Assembly: GCA_013399015.1 (NCBI GenBank)
Contig: VWZX01010896.1
Coordinates: 322,809-386,808, forward strand
DNA length: 64,000 nucleotides
Direction of reading: 5' to 3'
Source of the DNA: Galbula dea
Taxonomy: Eukaryota; Chordata; Aves; Piciformes; Galbulidae
Below, in pieces: positions 25,801 to 37,247 of the stretch. Numbering within the stretch: position 1 is the stretch's first letter; each line of letters starts with the position of its first letter. The notes under the pieces were generated by a model. It saw only the letters and a program-made list of their open reading frames with translations, did no database searches and had not been told where the DNA came from. Position numbers and translations under genes: made by a program.

Positions 25801-28800
25801 GCTAGTTAATTAAACCTGGCATTTCCAAAGGATCTGGGCAACCCTGCTGGGCTGCCAACACAGCACTGCTCCATGGCTTGATCTTTGAAGCCCACAAGTC
25901 ATGCAGTGAGTTAAATGTCATGTGTTCAGCTGGAAAAAAAAGGGAGAAAAGAGGAAAACCAAAGGCATTTGTGATCTCCAGTCCTGGGGAGCAATGAGTT
26001 AGGGCTGTGGGATAGTGCTGGAGCCAAGGCAGGAGACACACACACACAGGGAGAGGTCTTTAAAGCTAAGCTGAGCCTGGAGAAGGTCTCCCTGCAAGAA
26101 GAATGAGCTTGGCAGTCAGCAGGGAGTGGGGGGTGGGGAGAGCTGGATGCTATCAGTTGTGTAGAGATGTGGTACCTAGGAGTGTGGTTTAGTGGCATGG
26201 TGGTGCTAGGCTGAGGGTTGGACTTGATCTTGGAAGTCTCTTCCAAACTTAATGATCCTGTGATTTATCATCCTCCTATTTATTTGCATTCCAAGGCAGG
26301 TGTGGAGAGCACTGAGCTGTGGCTGCCCCAGAGAGGTTTTTCCAGCCTTCATTATTCCATTTCACAGGGCTAAGCACAGCCAGAGAGAAGAAATTGCTGC
26401 TGGCTTAGCCCATGTGGCAAGGATAGGGCTGAGCAAGCCTGGACTGAGGCAGGAACAAGTGCAAGCTCAGGGCCTGACTTCACAGAATCTCAGAATCATT
26501 TAGGTTGGAAAAGATCTTTAAGGTGATGGAGTCCAACCAGTAACCCAGCACTGCCAGGTCACCACTGAACCATGGCCCTCAGCACCACATCTCCAGGGCT
26601 TTGAAAGCCCTCCAGGGATGGGGACTCCATCACTGCCCTGGGCAGTCTGGGCCAGGGCTTCACAACCCTTGCCATGAAGGAGTTGTTCCTCATGGCCAAC
26701 TTAAACCTCCCCTGGTGCAACTTGAGGCTGTTTCCTCTTGTCCTATCACTTGTTCCCTGGCAGAAGAGCCCAAGCCCCCCCTGGCTCCAGCCTCCTCTCA
26801 GGGAGCTGCAGAGAGTGAGAAGGTCTCCCCTGAGCCTCCTCTTCTCCAGCCTAACCAAGCCCAGTTCCCTCAGCTGCTCCTCACCAGGCTCTGACAGATC
26901 ACTTGGCCACACTCTGGGGCCATTGCTTTTTCAAATCACTAATTCAGGAGAAAGATGCCACCATTAACCTAGGAAAGATTTGCTGTTGGGAGCCAGGCAC
27001 CATTTCAAAGCCCCAGCAGCCTATGGCAGGGCCTCTGCAGAGAGCCCAGGGCAGCCAGGAAAGCAGATGCTGAGCAGAAGCTTCTCAATAACCAAACCCC
27101 AACTAATTAGATGGGGATGGAAAAATCTAACTTCAAATACCTTGCAGCTCAGCAGGGGCTCTCCAAACCACATGAACCCACTTGCAAAGCCCAGCAGAGC
27201 CTGAGATGTTCTTGTGGTACCCCAAAATAACTCTGCAGGGACAGGTGCTTGGGGTGGCTGTCAAGCCCCCTCCCCTGCTCCTGTTATTTAGGGAAGGCTC
27301 TGGTGGCAGCTGCCTTCTGTGCAATGCCATGGTGAAAACTAATATTATCTTTTCAGTTCATAGTCAACATAGGAGACTTCTGCCAGCCCCTGGGGCAGGT
27401 CAGTTCTCTTGGCAAACAGAGGCCAGAAAACATCACCCCAAGCATGCAGAGGGTATCAGAGACCAGGGAGGGTTTTCTCACTGGGGAAAATTGGCCATTC
27501 TGAGCCTGCTCCTGTCAGGGGAAGCAGATGAAGACCTCAAATGTGTCTGAAAGCAGAGCTGGCAATGGAGCTGGGTTTGAGGCAGTGGCTGCTGGCTGAC
27601 CCTCTCCCACCCTTGGTTTCAGGAGGGCTGGCTGGCTGATCTAGTCCAAAGCTGCCACTTTGGGTTGGGAAGGGAAGGGAAGGGAAGGGGAAAAGCTGCT
27701 CCACTTACCAGCTTGTCTGGCAGAGAAGAGCGCCCTGGGGCCATCTGGGCTTGGCAAGGCAGCATCCTGGAACTCCTACAGGTTCCTCCAGCCTGTACTA
27801 GACCCTAAATCACCACACTGATGACCTTTAAATCACAAAGCCCAGGCTGCTCTAGGTGCTCCAAGGCTGCAGTTCTTGTAGGCAGGACAACATGTGGATG
27901 GTTTCCCTTGGAGGCTGCTTTTCAGCTTCCAGGGTCCACACAAAACAGCTCTTTGGAAATCCCTGTCCCCACCATGCTCCAGGTGGCTCTGAAAGTAAGG
28001 ATCCCTCTTGCTCACATGGTCTAACAGCTCCTCTGTTATGGGGCATGTCTGCACTGCTCTCAGCTGTTTGCTGCTGGCTGCAGACCCTGCATTCCATGGG
28101 AACCACAAGGAAATCTTCATGGCAGAGCCACAGAGACGCCTCTTTAATTAGCAAAACAGAAAACAGCCCCACGAAACCCAGCTGAAAATGCAATTAGCAC
28201 TGGGCAAAGAGGAGGCCAAATGAGATTGCAGGTACCAAACAAGGAGGAGATGGCATGGCAGCACGGGTCCAAGGCCAAGGGCATCCCCTGGGGGACTTGC
28301 AGCAGGCACGAGCCTGGGCCATTCGTTACACTTTGGAGCTGTGATTCAATCCAAGCTCCCCGGAGGATGAGCAAGTGCAAGAGCATTCCATGGCTCTCTG
28401 AGGCTCTGGCCTGGCAGCATGGGTGATGCTGTGCAAGCCAGACTCCTTTCTCTACCACTGCTGCTCATCTTCTGGCAGGGGAGGGAGGTTTTGGCAAGCT
28501 CTGATGGTAGAAAGGAACCTACAAGGTCAAAATGTCCATCCTCATCCTGCTTGCTTCATCCAGACTCTCTCATTCCCTTGTAGACTTCTTTCTCCTCTTT
28601 ATAAACAGACACAAATCTCCTGCCCCTCTCCAGGAGCCTGGAGAACCTGAGGCAGCAGCTGAATTCACAGGAAGGGTTTGCTAAACCTCCATGATGAAGG
28701 TTTTGGGGACACCTTGTGCTTCCTCAGCCTTGCTAAACTGATGGTGGACCAGGAGCAATGTCTGCCTGGCAGGAAAAGTCTTGATTTCTTCAGCTTAATA

Positions 28801-30889
28801 TTCCTGCCCTTCACACATCAAAGAAACCCCAGGTGTGTGCTCCTGCAGGACTGTGACCAGAGGTGTGACAAGAGCAATCTGAGGTGCAAGCAGAAGTGAG
28901 AATAGAGCCACTTCAGCTAAACCAACCTTGCTTCCTCATTAGAAGGTGGCACAAGCTTTTCACTGGCCCAGCCCAGGGTGGTGCTAGGATGTCAAGGGGC
29001 TGGCAGCAGAGGCTTGGGGAAGATTGGGATGGAAGTGGGGAGATCTTGCTGTTCTGAGCTCCCGTGGCCACACATCTGCAGGAATTGTGCCAGATTCTCC
29101 TTGTCCCTCAGTTGGCAAGCAGAAGACTGGGTTGGGAGAGGACACCCTCAATGTTTCTTGTGTTTTCCAGGTATCACTTCTGCATGACCATCTTGATCTA
29201 CTTCTTGCCACTTCTGGTGATTGGCTGTGCCTACACCGTGGTCGGTGTCACCCTCTGGGCCAGCGAGATCCCTGGGGACTCCTCCAACCGCTACCACGAG
29301 CAGGTCTCGGCTAAGAGGAAGGTGAGGAGCTCCAGGCATGGTAGGAGCCATAACCCTTGCCCAAACCTAAGTAACCACAGCCAAGAACTCTTCATTGGGG
29401 TGGAAACAGGTCAAGGTTTGTTGCATGACTGTTGCTAAAGGAGCAGTGTCCTCCAGATGTCTCTCCTCCAGGACCGCGCATGGTGGAACCAAGAGGTCAA
29501 CCAGATGTTCCCAGTTGGAAAGGGTCTCCAAGGCAAAAAGAGCTGGCCCATGCTGGAGGTGTCCATCAGATGACTCTGCTTCCCTGTCCTCTCTTCTCCT
29601 CCCAGGTTGTGAAGATGATGATCACTGTGGTGTGCACGTTTGCCTTGTGCTGGCTGCCCTACCACATCTACTTCACCCTGCAGTATTTCAACCCTGAGTG
29701 GTACCTGCAGAAGTTCATCCAGCAGGTCTACCTGGCTATCATGTGGTTGGCCATGAGCTCCACCATGTACAACCCCATCATCTATTGCTGCCTCAATGAC
29801 AGGTGGGTTTCCAGGGCCTTCCAGCAGCCTCTTGGTGTGACATCCAAAAGATGTGTAGAAGGGGTGCCAAGGGATGTGGGTTAGTGGTGGACCCAGTGTC
29901 AATGGTTGGACTCAATGAGCTCAAAGGTCTTCTCCAACCACAATTCCATGATTCCAACAAGGGAGTGGAGGAGAAGGAGGTAGCAAGGGCTTTGATGGAG
30001 GAGAGTGTGGGTAGAGTTTCACTAGGATGGGTCTGTCCCACGCTCTACCAGGGGCTGGTCCCAGCAGATGCAGGGACAGGGAATCACCTAGAGAATAGAC
30101 CTGACCTAAAGAATAGACCTCACCTAAAGAATAGAATTCACCTAAAGAACAGAACTCACATAAAGAATATAGAGCTCATCTAAATACTATAGACCTCACT
30201 TAAATACTATAGACCTCACCTAAACACTATAGAACTCACCTAAATAATATAGACCCTACTTAAGTAACATCAAGCTCACCTGAATAACATCAAGCTCACT
30301 TAAATAACACCAAGCTCACCTAAGTAACACCAAGCTCACCTAAATAACACCAAGCTCACCTGAATAACACCAAGCTCCCCTAAACACTACAGAACTCCCT
30401 ACCTGAGCCTTTCCTGTGGGATCTGAAGGCAGATATCAAAAGAGTCCCAGTTCCTACCTGGGATTTTTCCTTCCCCAGTGCAAAGCAGCAGTTTCTGTTG
30501 CCATTCAGCAATGCTTCCCTCTGCCTTCCCAACCCTAGCCAGGTCCTTTTGCCCTCTCCACCTGCCCACGGCTTCTCCTGTCTCCCCCCCCCAGGTTCCG
30601 TGTGGGCTTCAAGCACGCCTTCCAGTGGTGCCCGTTCGTCAGTGCCGGCGAGTACGAGGGCTTGGAGATGAAGTCAGCCAGGTACCTGCAGACCCAGAGC
30701 AGCATGTACAAGGTCAGCAGGGTGGAGACCACCACCGTGTCCTCGGCCGTGGGCGCGGCCGAAGAGGAGCTGGAGGAGGGCAGCAAGGTCAGACGCCTCT
30801 CGGTAGACATGGCCTCCAACGGCTCCTCCCGCAGCGACTCCAAAACCGTCTCTGAAAGCTTCAGCTTCTATTCCAACACCCTCACCTAA
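16831..30889 (+). CDS. TACR1: Substance P / neurokinin-1 receptor
   Basis: Five exons: 16831-17231, 24987-25181, 29171-29321, 29606-29802, 30595-30889. All introns are GT-AG with matching phases, giving 412 aa (human 407). The product is a class A GPCR for tachykinins, preferring substance P, coupled mainly to Gq. Seen: an N-glycosylation-prone N-terminus (NTS, NES), TM1 with GNVVVMW, the TM2 FLVNLAFAEAS motif, the LDRYMAI DRY box at the exon 1-2 junction, paired loop cysteines (LLYCKF, LVCLVEW), SAKRKVVKMM before TM6, CWLPYHIYF, and NPIIY in TM7. A WCPF cysteine follows helix 8. The tail ends SSRSDSKTVSESFSF-type, matching NK1R rather than NK2R or NK3R. ATG 16831 has A at -3. If intron 4 were retained, translation would stop at 29882-29884 and give a 341-aa receptor without the phosphorylated tail, as in human truncated NK1R. 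No canonical polyadenylation signal is close to the stop. Confidence 0.97.
17879..18006 (+). repeat. Minisatellite, about 37-bp unit, TACR1 intron 1
   Basis: About 3.4 copies of AGAGCCAGATCCCACTGCCA followed by CAGCCAGATCCCACCAGC. Adjacent copies differ by a few substitutions, so the array looks young. Confidence 0.9.
18830..18947 (+). repeat. Unclassified dispersed repeat, copy A
   Basis: About 117 bp nearly identical to 44236-44352 (NCAPH intron 8). It starts GGAACTTGTGT and ends TGCATCTTGCAAACC. It matches no CR1 block that I recognise. Here it sits in TACR1 intron 1 with no CR1 attached. Confidence 0.8.
20802..21072 (-). repeat. CR1 LINE copy, second 3'-end type (antisense)
   Basis: It starts AAATCCCAGCATGGTTGGGG and runs to GCAGGACCCTCCCCTTGCCC and CAGCCTGTCCAGGTCTG. 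It lies in TACR1 intron 1, antisense to the gene. Confidence 0.88.
21738..22145 (-). mobile_element. ERVL-type LTR fragment, copy A
   Basis: It is similar to 32680-33060 over about 300 bp. On the minus strand it carries the block CCTGACCAACAAGGGATTCC, then ATGGATGTCAT, resembling the U3 region of avian ERVL LTRs (TGACC, ATTCCAT, CATG-GTCAT). There are no clear LTR ends, target-site duplication or internal viral genes. It lies in TACR1 intron 1, antisense. The family call is from memory of avian LTR features and is moderate. Confidence 0.55.
23043..23370 (-). repeat. CR1 LINE 3' end (antisense)
   Basis: It starts at GAGAATAGTTGAGGTTGGAA and runs through GGGGAAGAAATTGTTCCTCA to CCCAAGCCCCACCTGGCTCC. 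It lies in TACR1 intron 1. Confidence 0.9.
23874..24580 (-). repeat. CR1 LINE copy, second 3'-end type, about 700 bp (antisense)
   Basis: One of the longest copies in the window. It runs from ATCACAGAATGTCCAAATCC, with GGAAGGGACCTCTGGGCATC, through to GAGACCATTGGCCTCCCTGG. It lies in TACR1 intron 1, ending about 400 bp before exon 2. Confidence 0.88.
25300..25452 (+). repeat. CR1 LINE 3' end, decayed (sense)
   Basis: It includes AATGTGGTGCTGAGGGACAT, GGCAGTGCTGGGTTCAAGG and a degraded terminal block. It lies in TACR1 intron 2. Confidence 0.75.
26160..26272 (+). repeat. CR1 LINE 3' end fragment (sense)
   Basis: Only the terminal part is present (GGTGCTAGGCTGAGGGTTGG, TTAATGATCCTGTGATT). It lies in TACR1 intron 2. 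Confidence 0.8.
26480..26893 (-). repeat. CR1 LINE 3' end (antisense)
   Basis: It starts CACAGAATCTCAGAATCATT and runs to CCCTCAGCTGCTCCTCACC. It lies in TACR1 intron 2. Confidence 0.9.
27667..27690 (+). repeat. (GGGAA)n short tandem repeat
   Basis: About five copies of GGGAA in TACR1 intron 2. Confidence 0.9.
29877..29962 (+). repeat. CR1 LINE 3' end fragment (sense)
   Basis: It contains GGTTGGACTCAATGAGCTCA and ends with CCATGATTCC. It lies 75 bp after TACR1 exon 4, and its first bases carry the stop codon that a retained intron 4 would use. Confidence 0.8.
30088..30402 (+). repeat. Minisatellite, 17-19-bp unit, TACR1 intron 4
   Basis: About 17 copies of a unit like CTCACCTAAATAACACCAAG. 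Three sub-types follow in order: AAGAATAGACCTCACCT, then AATACTATAGACCTCACTT, then AATAACACCAAGCTCACCT. This points to stepwise amplification of sub-blocks. The spacing is too regular and spacer-free for a CRISPR array. Confidence 0.92.
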
Positions 30890-31322
30890 GTGGCTCCCTG
30901 GCTCTGCTGGCTGCCCACAAGGGTGCCTCCATCCCCCTTCCCTCCCTGGGAGGCTCCAGTGCTCACCTCACCCGGAGCCACCAGCCCAGGTTGTGATGTG
31001 TTGTTTCTATTCCCATGCTGTTTTGTTGTCTCTTGCTGTGTCACTTGCTGAACATCCTTGGGAGAGCCTGAGAGCAGAACCTCTGGATTAGTTCCATGTG
31101 CTTCAGTGGGGCTTGTGGCCAAAGATAAAGGAGGTTTGGTTGGTCCCCATCTTGCTCTCTGCCTCTCCAACCCATCCCTGTGGGCAGGTGGATGAGACGC
31201 AGAAATGGGACCGAGTTGGGGTTTTCTCCTGAAGCATGAGTACAACATCAGCAGGCACTTCCCTGCTCTCTGCAAGGTGGCAGGAATCTCTCAGGGCATT
31301 CCAGGACACAGGAAAATCATGG

Positions 31323-31855
31323 ATTCACAGAATCATGAAGGTTGGAAAAGACCTCTGAGATCACCAGGTCCAACCACCGACCCAACACCCACATGGTCAC
31401 TAAACCACGTTACAAAGTGCAACACCTAGATAGTTTTTGAACCCCTCCAGGGATGGGGACTCCACCACTGCCCTGGGCAGCCTGGGCCAATGCCTAACAT
31501 CTCCTTCAGGGGAGAAATTGTTCCTAACATCCAGTCTAAACCTCCCTTGGCACAACTTGAGGCTGTTTCCTCTTGTCCTATGGCTTGTTCCTTGGGAGAA
31601 GAGCCCAAGCCCCCCCTGGCTCCAGCCTCCTCTCAGGGAGCTGCAGAGAGTGAGAAGGTCTCCCCTGAGCCTCCTCTTCTCCAGCCTAACCAAGCCCAGT
31701 TCCCTCAGCTGCTCCTCACAACCCCTGTGCTCTAGACCCTTCCCCACCTTCCCTGCCCTTCTCTGGCCACACTCCAGCACCTCAGTGTCCTTCTGGCAAT
31801 GAGGAGCCCAATGCTGATTCCAGGTGTGGCCTCCCCGAGCCCAGCCCAGGAGACA
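31323..31855 (-). repeat. CR1 LINE 3' end (antisense)
   Basis: A nearly complete 3' region of about 530 bp, from ATTCACAGAATCATGAAGGT to CAATGCTGATTCCAGGTGTG. It lies downstream of the TACR1 stop and could fall in its 3' UTR. Confidence 0.92.
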
Positions 31856-32679
31856 CATACATCAGGCAACTGTTTCACCAACCTTGGGCTGCTCTGTGCA
31901 CACAAAAGCCACAGACAAACCTCCCTTGGAAGACTGAAAAGTCCCTGCCCTGGCCCGAGCATGGGACATCCGAGCATCTGGTGGTGCAGTCTCTGCAGTG
32001 TTTCCAGCTCTCCTTTCAAGCAGGTCAGCTCTAACCTCGAGGCCCTCTCTGGCTTTTCAGCCTGTTTCCCTGCTTTGCTTGCAGGTCTCTGATTAGAAAT
32101 TCAATTCCAAGGACAGACACAGTTGTTCTGTCTCTTTCTGGGCTCTCTGAAATGCAGAAGAACAGCATCTGGAGATCTTCACTCAGCAGCTCTGCAGACA
32201 TCCCTCTGCCACCTCCTCCTCAGAGGCACACAGATAACTCCCACCATCATTAAGGGGAGCTGCCTAAAGTAAATTATGATGCACTCCAAGCCAAAATCAC
32301 CACAGGAAGAAGCTCTGAAACCCAAACCTCAGCCTAAAGCTATCTCCTTTCCCCCAGGAGACTGATAGAAGCTCAGGTTTGCTTCCTGGCACTCAGAAAT
32401 TGCTCTTCCCACCGAGATCCCAGCAGGAGCATGGAGCAGCAAATCCCTGTCTCCATACACACCTTGAGGGTTGCCCAGTTGCTCCTAAACACAACATTTA
32501 CACCCAAGTTCATCTGGAACCATTTGCCTCCTAGCAGCTCAAAAGAAAAGGAACAGAAAAAGCCAAGCAGGAGGCTGCTGGCTGGAAGGGAAGGATGAGG
32601 CAGCTTTGCAGAGGGGGAAGGCAAAGCAAAGCAACCTGTCAAGGGTCAGGGCTGGGCTGGCCACCAGATGAGTGCCAGA

Positions 32680-33060
32680 GGGTTGACCCTTGTGACCCCC
32701 CACTTTTACCCTGACTATGGCATCCATGGGATGGAATCCCCTGTTGGTCAGGTCAGGGTCACCTCTCCTGCCCCCTCCTCCCTGCAGGTGCCACCTCTGA
32801 CTCACTGCACCCCAAAGTTGGACACAAGAGTCAGCAGTGCCCTTGGTCTGCAGCCCAGCCCTTGGTAGGAACTCTCCACATGAAGTGTTGTCCCTGCTAG
32901 CAGCAGAGACCCTGTGAGAACATGCTGGGAACTGCAGAGGGTGCAGCCCTGGGCAGAGCCTGAGCTGAGAAGCCAAATCCCTGAGCAGAATTAGTTCTGG
33001 TCTCACCCAAACCAGGACACAGCCAGTACCAACCCCCAGAGATCAGCACTGCTGGTAGAC
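32680..33060 (-). mobile_element. ERVL-type LTR fragment, copy B
   Basis: A second copy of the element at 21738-22145. It shares CATCCATGGGATGGAATCCC-type sequence, CCACCTCTGACTCACTGCAC and CTGGGCAGAGCCTGAGCTGA. Same orientation as copy A, about 85% alike by eye, with no internal region. Confidence 0.55.
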
Positions 33061-33083
33061 ACTCTAAACCCACCCACCACCTC

Positions 33084-33195
33084 ATCTTCTGCTGCTGCTG
33101 CTTCTTCTGCTTCTGCTTCTTCTTCTGCTGCTTCTTCTGCTTCTTCTTCTGCTGCTGCTTCTTCTTCTTATTGTTATTACTATTATTATTCCTAT
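33084..33195 (+). repeat. CTT/CTG trinucleotide tract
   Basis: An imperfect run of TTC and TGC triplets grading into ATT triplets (TTATTGTTATTACTATTATT). Confidence 0.92.
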
Positions 33196-34754
33196 TATCC
33201 CTTTTATTCTGCTGTCCCTCCAGGGATGCAGCCACTGCTTGGCCTCCTCTGCCAGCCAGCAGCTATTTGGGATGCAAGCAGAGGATTCCCAGATTTGCTG
33301 TGGATTTCCACAGGGCTTGGGGATTTATTTCAGCTTGCCACATCCTAACCAGAGCCCTGCTGAGAGATCACACCACCAAAGTGCCCAGATCAGGAGCTCC
33401 TAGCTTTTGCTTACCATTAAAATAAGAAGAAGTAAGAAAAAAGCCCCCAAGCACCTCTGAGGCTTCAGGAAGTTGTTCCTAATCTCCTGAACACACCATC
33501 CTGCCCCCAAACCCCTGAGTCATGAATACAGCAGTTACAGTGCCAAGTTTAACCCCCAAATATCCCCTTTCCTGTGGCATACCCACCCAAAACACCACCT
33601 CAGCTGCAGGCTGAATCACACTTCTCAGTTCAAGGTGGTGGCTGTGGCACCCCAGAGAAGAGACAGGGAGTCCCAAGAGCAGCTGAGAATGGGAGATGAC
33701 TCTCGGGTGTCACTGCCTTCAAACTTTCCACTCCAGACACAAAGGCTCCTGGCTGTGTGCAACGTGATCCAGTGGAGGTCAGGAGATGCCATGAGCTACT
33801 ACACATGCCTGAGCTTTGGTATTTGGTGTGGGGGGCAGCTGAGAGGAGCTTTGGGTGATGTTCTTCTCCTAGCAGCATCTCTACAAAGAAAGAGTCCAAC
33901 CTTCTTCCCCCAAAGGATCTTTCTCTGCTTGTACACTTTGTCCAAACTGGGGTTTTCATAAATAAATGTTTCTTTTATGAGCCCTTGGTGCAAGCAGCTA
34001 TGGAGCCTGCAGTGATGGGAGGTGGCTTGGAGGCAGAGGGAGAAGTGCTGCGAGGTGGGAAAGCCAAACATGGGTGAAAAGAGGAGTGAAAGGCAGCTGG
34101 TGGCTCTGGGGGAACCTCCAGGGAGAGGCTGTGCTCTGCACATGTCCCCACGACAGCAAGAAGACTGATAAGCCTCAAAACCCAGCCACCCCAAAAGCCA
34201 GGACCAGCCCCAGGTCACTGATCCCAAGGGCTTGAGTTGCTCCTCAGACCCAGGCAGGGCTTAGAGGCTGCTGTCTGCTCTGGGTGGGGCTGGGGCAGGT
34301 GGCACTCGAGGGTCAGGCACCAGCTGCAGCATGTCAGAGGAGAACAACATTAGCATGCAAAACACCTTCGGAAACGTTATTCCTCTTATTGCAAAGGAGA
34401 TTGCAGGGTCCAGGTTGATTAAAAAGGTTTCAGGGAGGTAATGAGAGCAATTTTCCAACGAGGTGAAAAGAGAAGGAGGGAAAAGCAAAGCTGTTGTGAA
34501 GCACAAGGGGAGATAACATCTGCACTGAGGGATGATCATTACAAGCTGTTCAGCCTCCAAAAGCCTCTCTGATGTGTGGCATCATCAAACGGCTGCCAAT
34601 TTGCATTTAAATGGAGGAATCTGGAAATCCAAACCCCAAAGAGGGGCAGGCATCTTCCAGTAACACTGCTGGTGTCTCACAGCCTTCACAGAGGAAGGCT
34701 CCTGCATGGCTTCAAGCCACCAGCTCGGGGGTGTCCTGCTGCTGAGACACAGGG

Positions 34755-35178
34755 TTAAGCTCTGCGAGGGCAAGGGCAGGGTCCTGCACCTGGGGAGGAA
34801 AAACCTCATGGAGCAGGAGAGGTTAGGGACTGAGCTGCTAGGAAGCAGCTCCAAGGAGAAGGAGCTGGCAGTGCTGGGGGACAGCAAGGTGCCCATGAGG
34901 CAGCAATGTGCTGCTGTGGCCAAGAAGGCCAGTGGCCTCCTGGGGTGTGTTCAGAGGAGTGTGAGCAGCAGGGCAAGAGATGTTCTCCTCCCCCTCTCCT
35001 CTGCCCCAGTCAGGCCACAGCTGGAGTAGTGGCTCCATTCTGGGCTCCTCAGCTGAAGACACACAAGGAACTACTGGAGAGAGTCCAGTGGAGGCTAGGA
35101 AGATGCTGAGGGCACTGGAGCAGCTCTGGCAGGAGGAAAGGCTGAGAGCCCTGGGGCTGCTGAGCCTGGAGAAGAGTC
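34755..35178 (+). repeat. CR1 LINE copy, internal part (sense)
   Basis: It runs from AGCTCTGCGAGGGCAAGGGC and CAGGGTCCTGCACCTGGGGA to GCTGAGCCTGGAGAAGAG. It lacks the terminal 3' end. Confidence 0.85.
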
Positions 35179-35877
35179 TGATAAGGAAGATTCATTCCCC
35201 AGCAGCCTTCCTGCACCCTGGCTCAGCACTGTGCCTGCACAGGCTCTGACAGAGCTTCCACTAACCACTTGGATTTTGTTTTTCCTTTAGAAGAGAGGAG
35301 GCTGGGGTGTGAAGGATCATCCTGCAGGGCTTTGGAGCTCAGGATGCCCCTGCTGACATCTCCCTTCCCAGAAGCCTGGCTTATTTGAGGTCAGCAGTGA
35401 TGATCTGGCCCTGTTGTGCTCTCCTTTGTTGTCTTTTCTCACCAGGTAAAGCACTTGAACTATGAAACCTGCTAATGGCTGTGAAATCAAACATAAAAAC
35501 ACCTCTTCAAGAGCAGCCATCTACAAATCACTGGTAGCTGTGGTCACAGCCCCAGCTCCTGCTTCCAGCTGAGGAGAAGTCCTCGAGGCCCCAGTGGAGC
35601 AATCAAGATAAGATTTGGGCAGTGAAAGAAGATGATGTGCTGAGCTGTAAATCCTCTGGCAGCAGGAGGATTGAGACTCTGCCTTTCCCCAGCTTCGGTC
35701 TGGCTGTGCCCACGCAAAGTCTCACCTTGTTCTTGGCAGCTTTCCCTTAGCAATGAAGAGGAGAGGAATGGCCAGGCTGGGCCAGCCTGCAGCCCCTGGG
35801 AATTGCCCCAGCACTTGGTTCTGACTGCAGGAGCCTGCAGCCTCGATGGAGAGAGCTGGAGTCTTGTTAATGCATAG

Positions 35878-36425
35878 AAGCATGGAGTCATTAAGGTTGG
35901 AAAAGACCTCTGAGGTCATGGAGTCCAACCAGTAACCCAGCAGTGCCAGGGCACCACTGCCCCATGGCCTCAGCACCACATCTCCAGGGCTTTTAACCCC
36001 TCCAGGGATGGGGACTCCACCACTGCCCTGGGCAGCCTGGGCCAATGCTTAACCACTCTTTCTGGGAAGGAATTGTTCCTCTTGGCCAACCTGAACCTCC
36101 CCTGGCACAACTTGTGGCTGTTTCCTCTTGTCTTATTGCTTACTCCTTGGGAGAAGAGCCCAAGCCCCCCCTGGCTCCAGCCTCCTCTCAGGGAGCTGCA
36201 GAGAGTGAGAAGGTCTCCCCTGAGCCTCCTCTTCTCCAGCCTAACCAAGCCCAGTTCCCTCAGCTGCTCCTCACAACCCCTGTGCTCTAGACCCTTCCCC
36301 ACCTTCCTTGCCCTTCTCTGCCCACACTCCAGCACCTTCATGCTCTTCTTGGAGTGAGGAGCCCAAAGCTGACCCCAGGATTCCAGGTGTAGCCTCCCCA
36401 GGAGGCCAATCCCTGCCCTAGTCCT
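35878..36425 (-). repeat. CR1 LINE 3' end (antisense)
   Basis: A roughly 550-bp copy starting at GGAGTCATTAAGGTTGGAAA and ending past CCCAGGATTCCAGGTGTAGC. Confidence 0.92.
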
Positions 36426-37126
36426 GCTGCCCACACTGTTTCAATTCAGCTCAGTTCAATTTATTTTGCAATTTAGGACTTTTAGCAATTTGAAATAATA
36501 ATTTCAAAGGAGGTTGGTGCTTGTGGCTGAGGAGCTTAGAGCAGAGCCAAGCTCTGCATCAGGGTGGGTCTGGTGCACACAGCAGGACCTGAATCCAAGA
36601 AGGCAAACTCCATGATCCCTCACATGCCAGGGGGTACTGGTGGAGCTCTGAGGATGCTGTGGGTGCTCTGCTCAGGGAGGAGAGGAGAACTGCCTGCAGA
36701 GCACCACAGCTTGCTTTGCCATCTCTGCTTGGGTGAAGTCCTCTGGGAGAATTTTGTTGACAGATCTTGAAAGAACATCTCAAACCAGAGCTGCCTGGGA
36801 GGACCTTGCCTCCATCCCCTGCAGGCTCCATCCCTTGGGGATGCTGAGTGACGCAGAAGGTGCTGGAGATGTGCCCGGGGTGCCTCTGCTGCCAGCTTTG
36901 GGGCTGGTTTGGTGTGCTGCTGATCAAATCCTGGGGTGGGCAGAATCTGCTCCTGCCATCTGGGTGTTGAACCCTGAGGTGTTTGGGGGCAGGGAGGAGA
37001 GGTTGTGACACTGATGTAGGATAAAAATTTGAACACAAACCAATCTCAGAGGGATTCCACTCTGGAGGGTTACTGCTGAGGCACACTTTGGGTGTGGATA
37101 TCAACCATAGCTTTCAGAGGCAGAGT

Positions 37127-37247
37127 CCCCAAATCCCAGCATGGTTGGGGTAGGAAGGGACCTCTGGGGATCATCCAGCACAAACCNTCCAGTGTGTCTG
37201 GAACTGGGGAGATCAGAACTGGAGCCAGGACTCCAGCTGTAGCCTCA
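37127..37247 (-). repeat. CR1 LINE fragment with an ambiguous base (antisense)
   Basis: AAATCCCAGCATGGTTGGGG leads to an N at 37188, where two non-adjacent CR1 blocks are joined. This is either an internal deletion or a local assembly error. Confidence 0.8.

Noticed and set aside
30088..30402. Regular short repeats that might suggest a CRISPR array
   Set aside because: The units are contiguous without unique spacers, and the genome is vertebrate.
16831..30889. TACR2 or TACR3 as the receptor identity
   Set aside because: The tail (EGLEMKS-RYLQTQ, SSRSDSKT) and N-terminal NQFVQP are NK1R features. The tetraspanin neighbour alone would have suggested TACR2.
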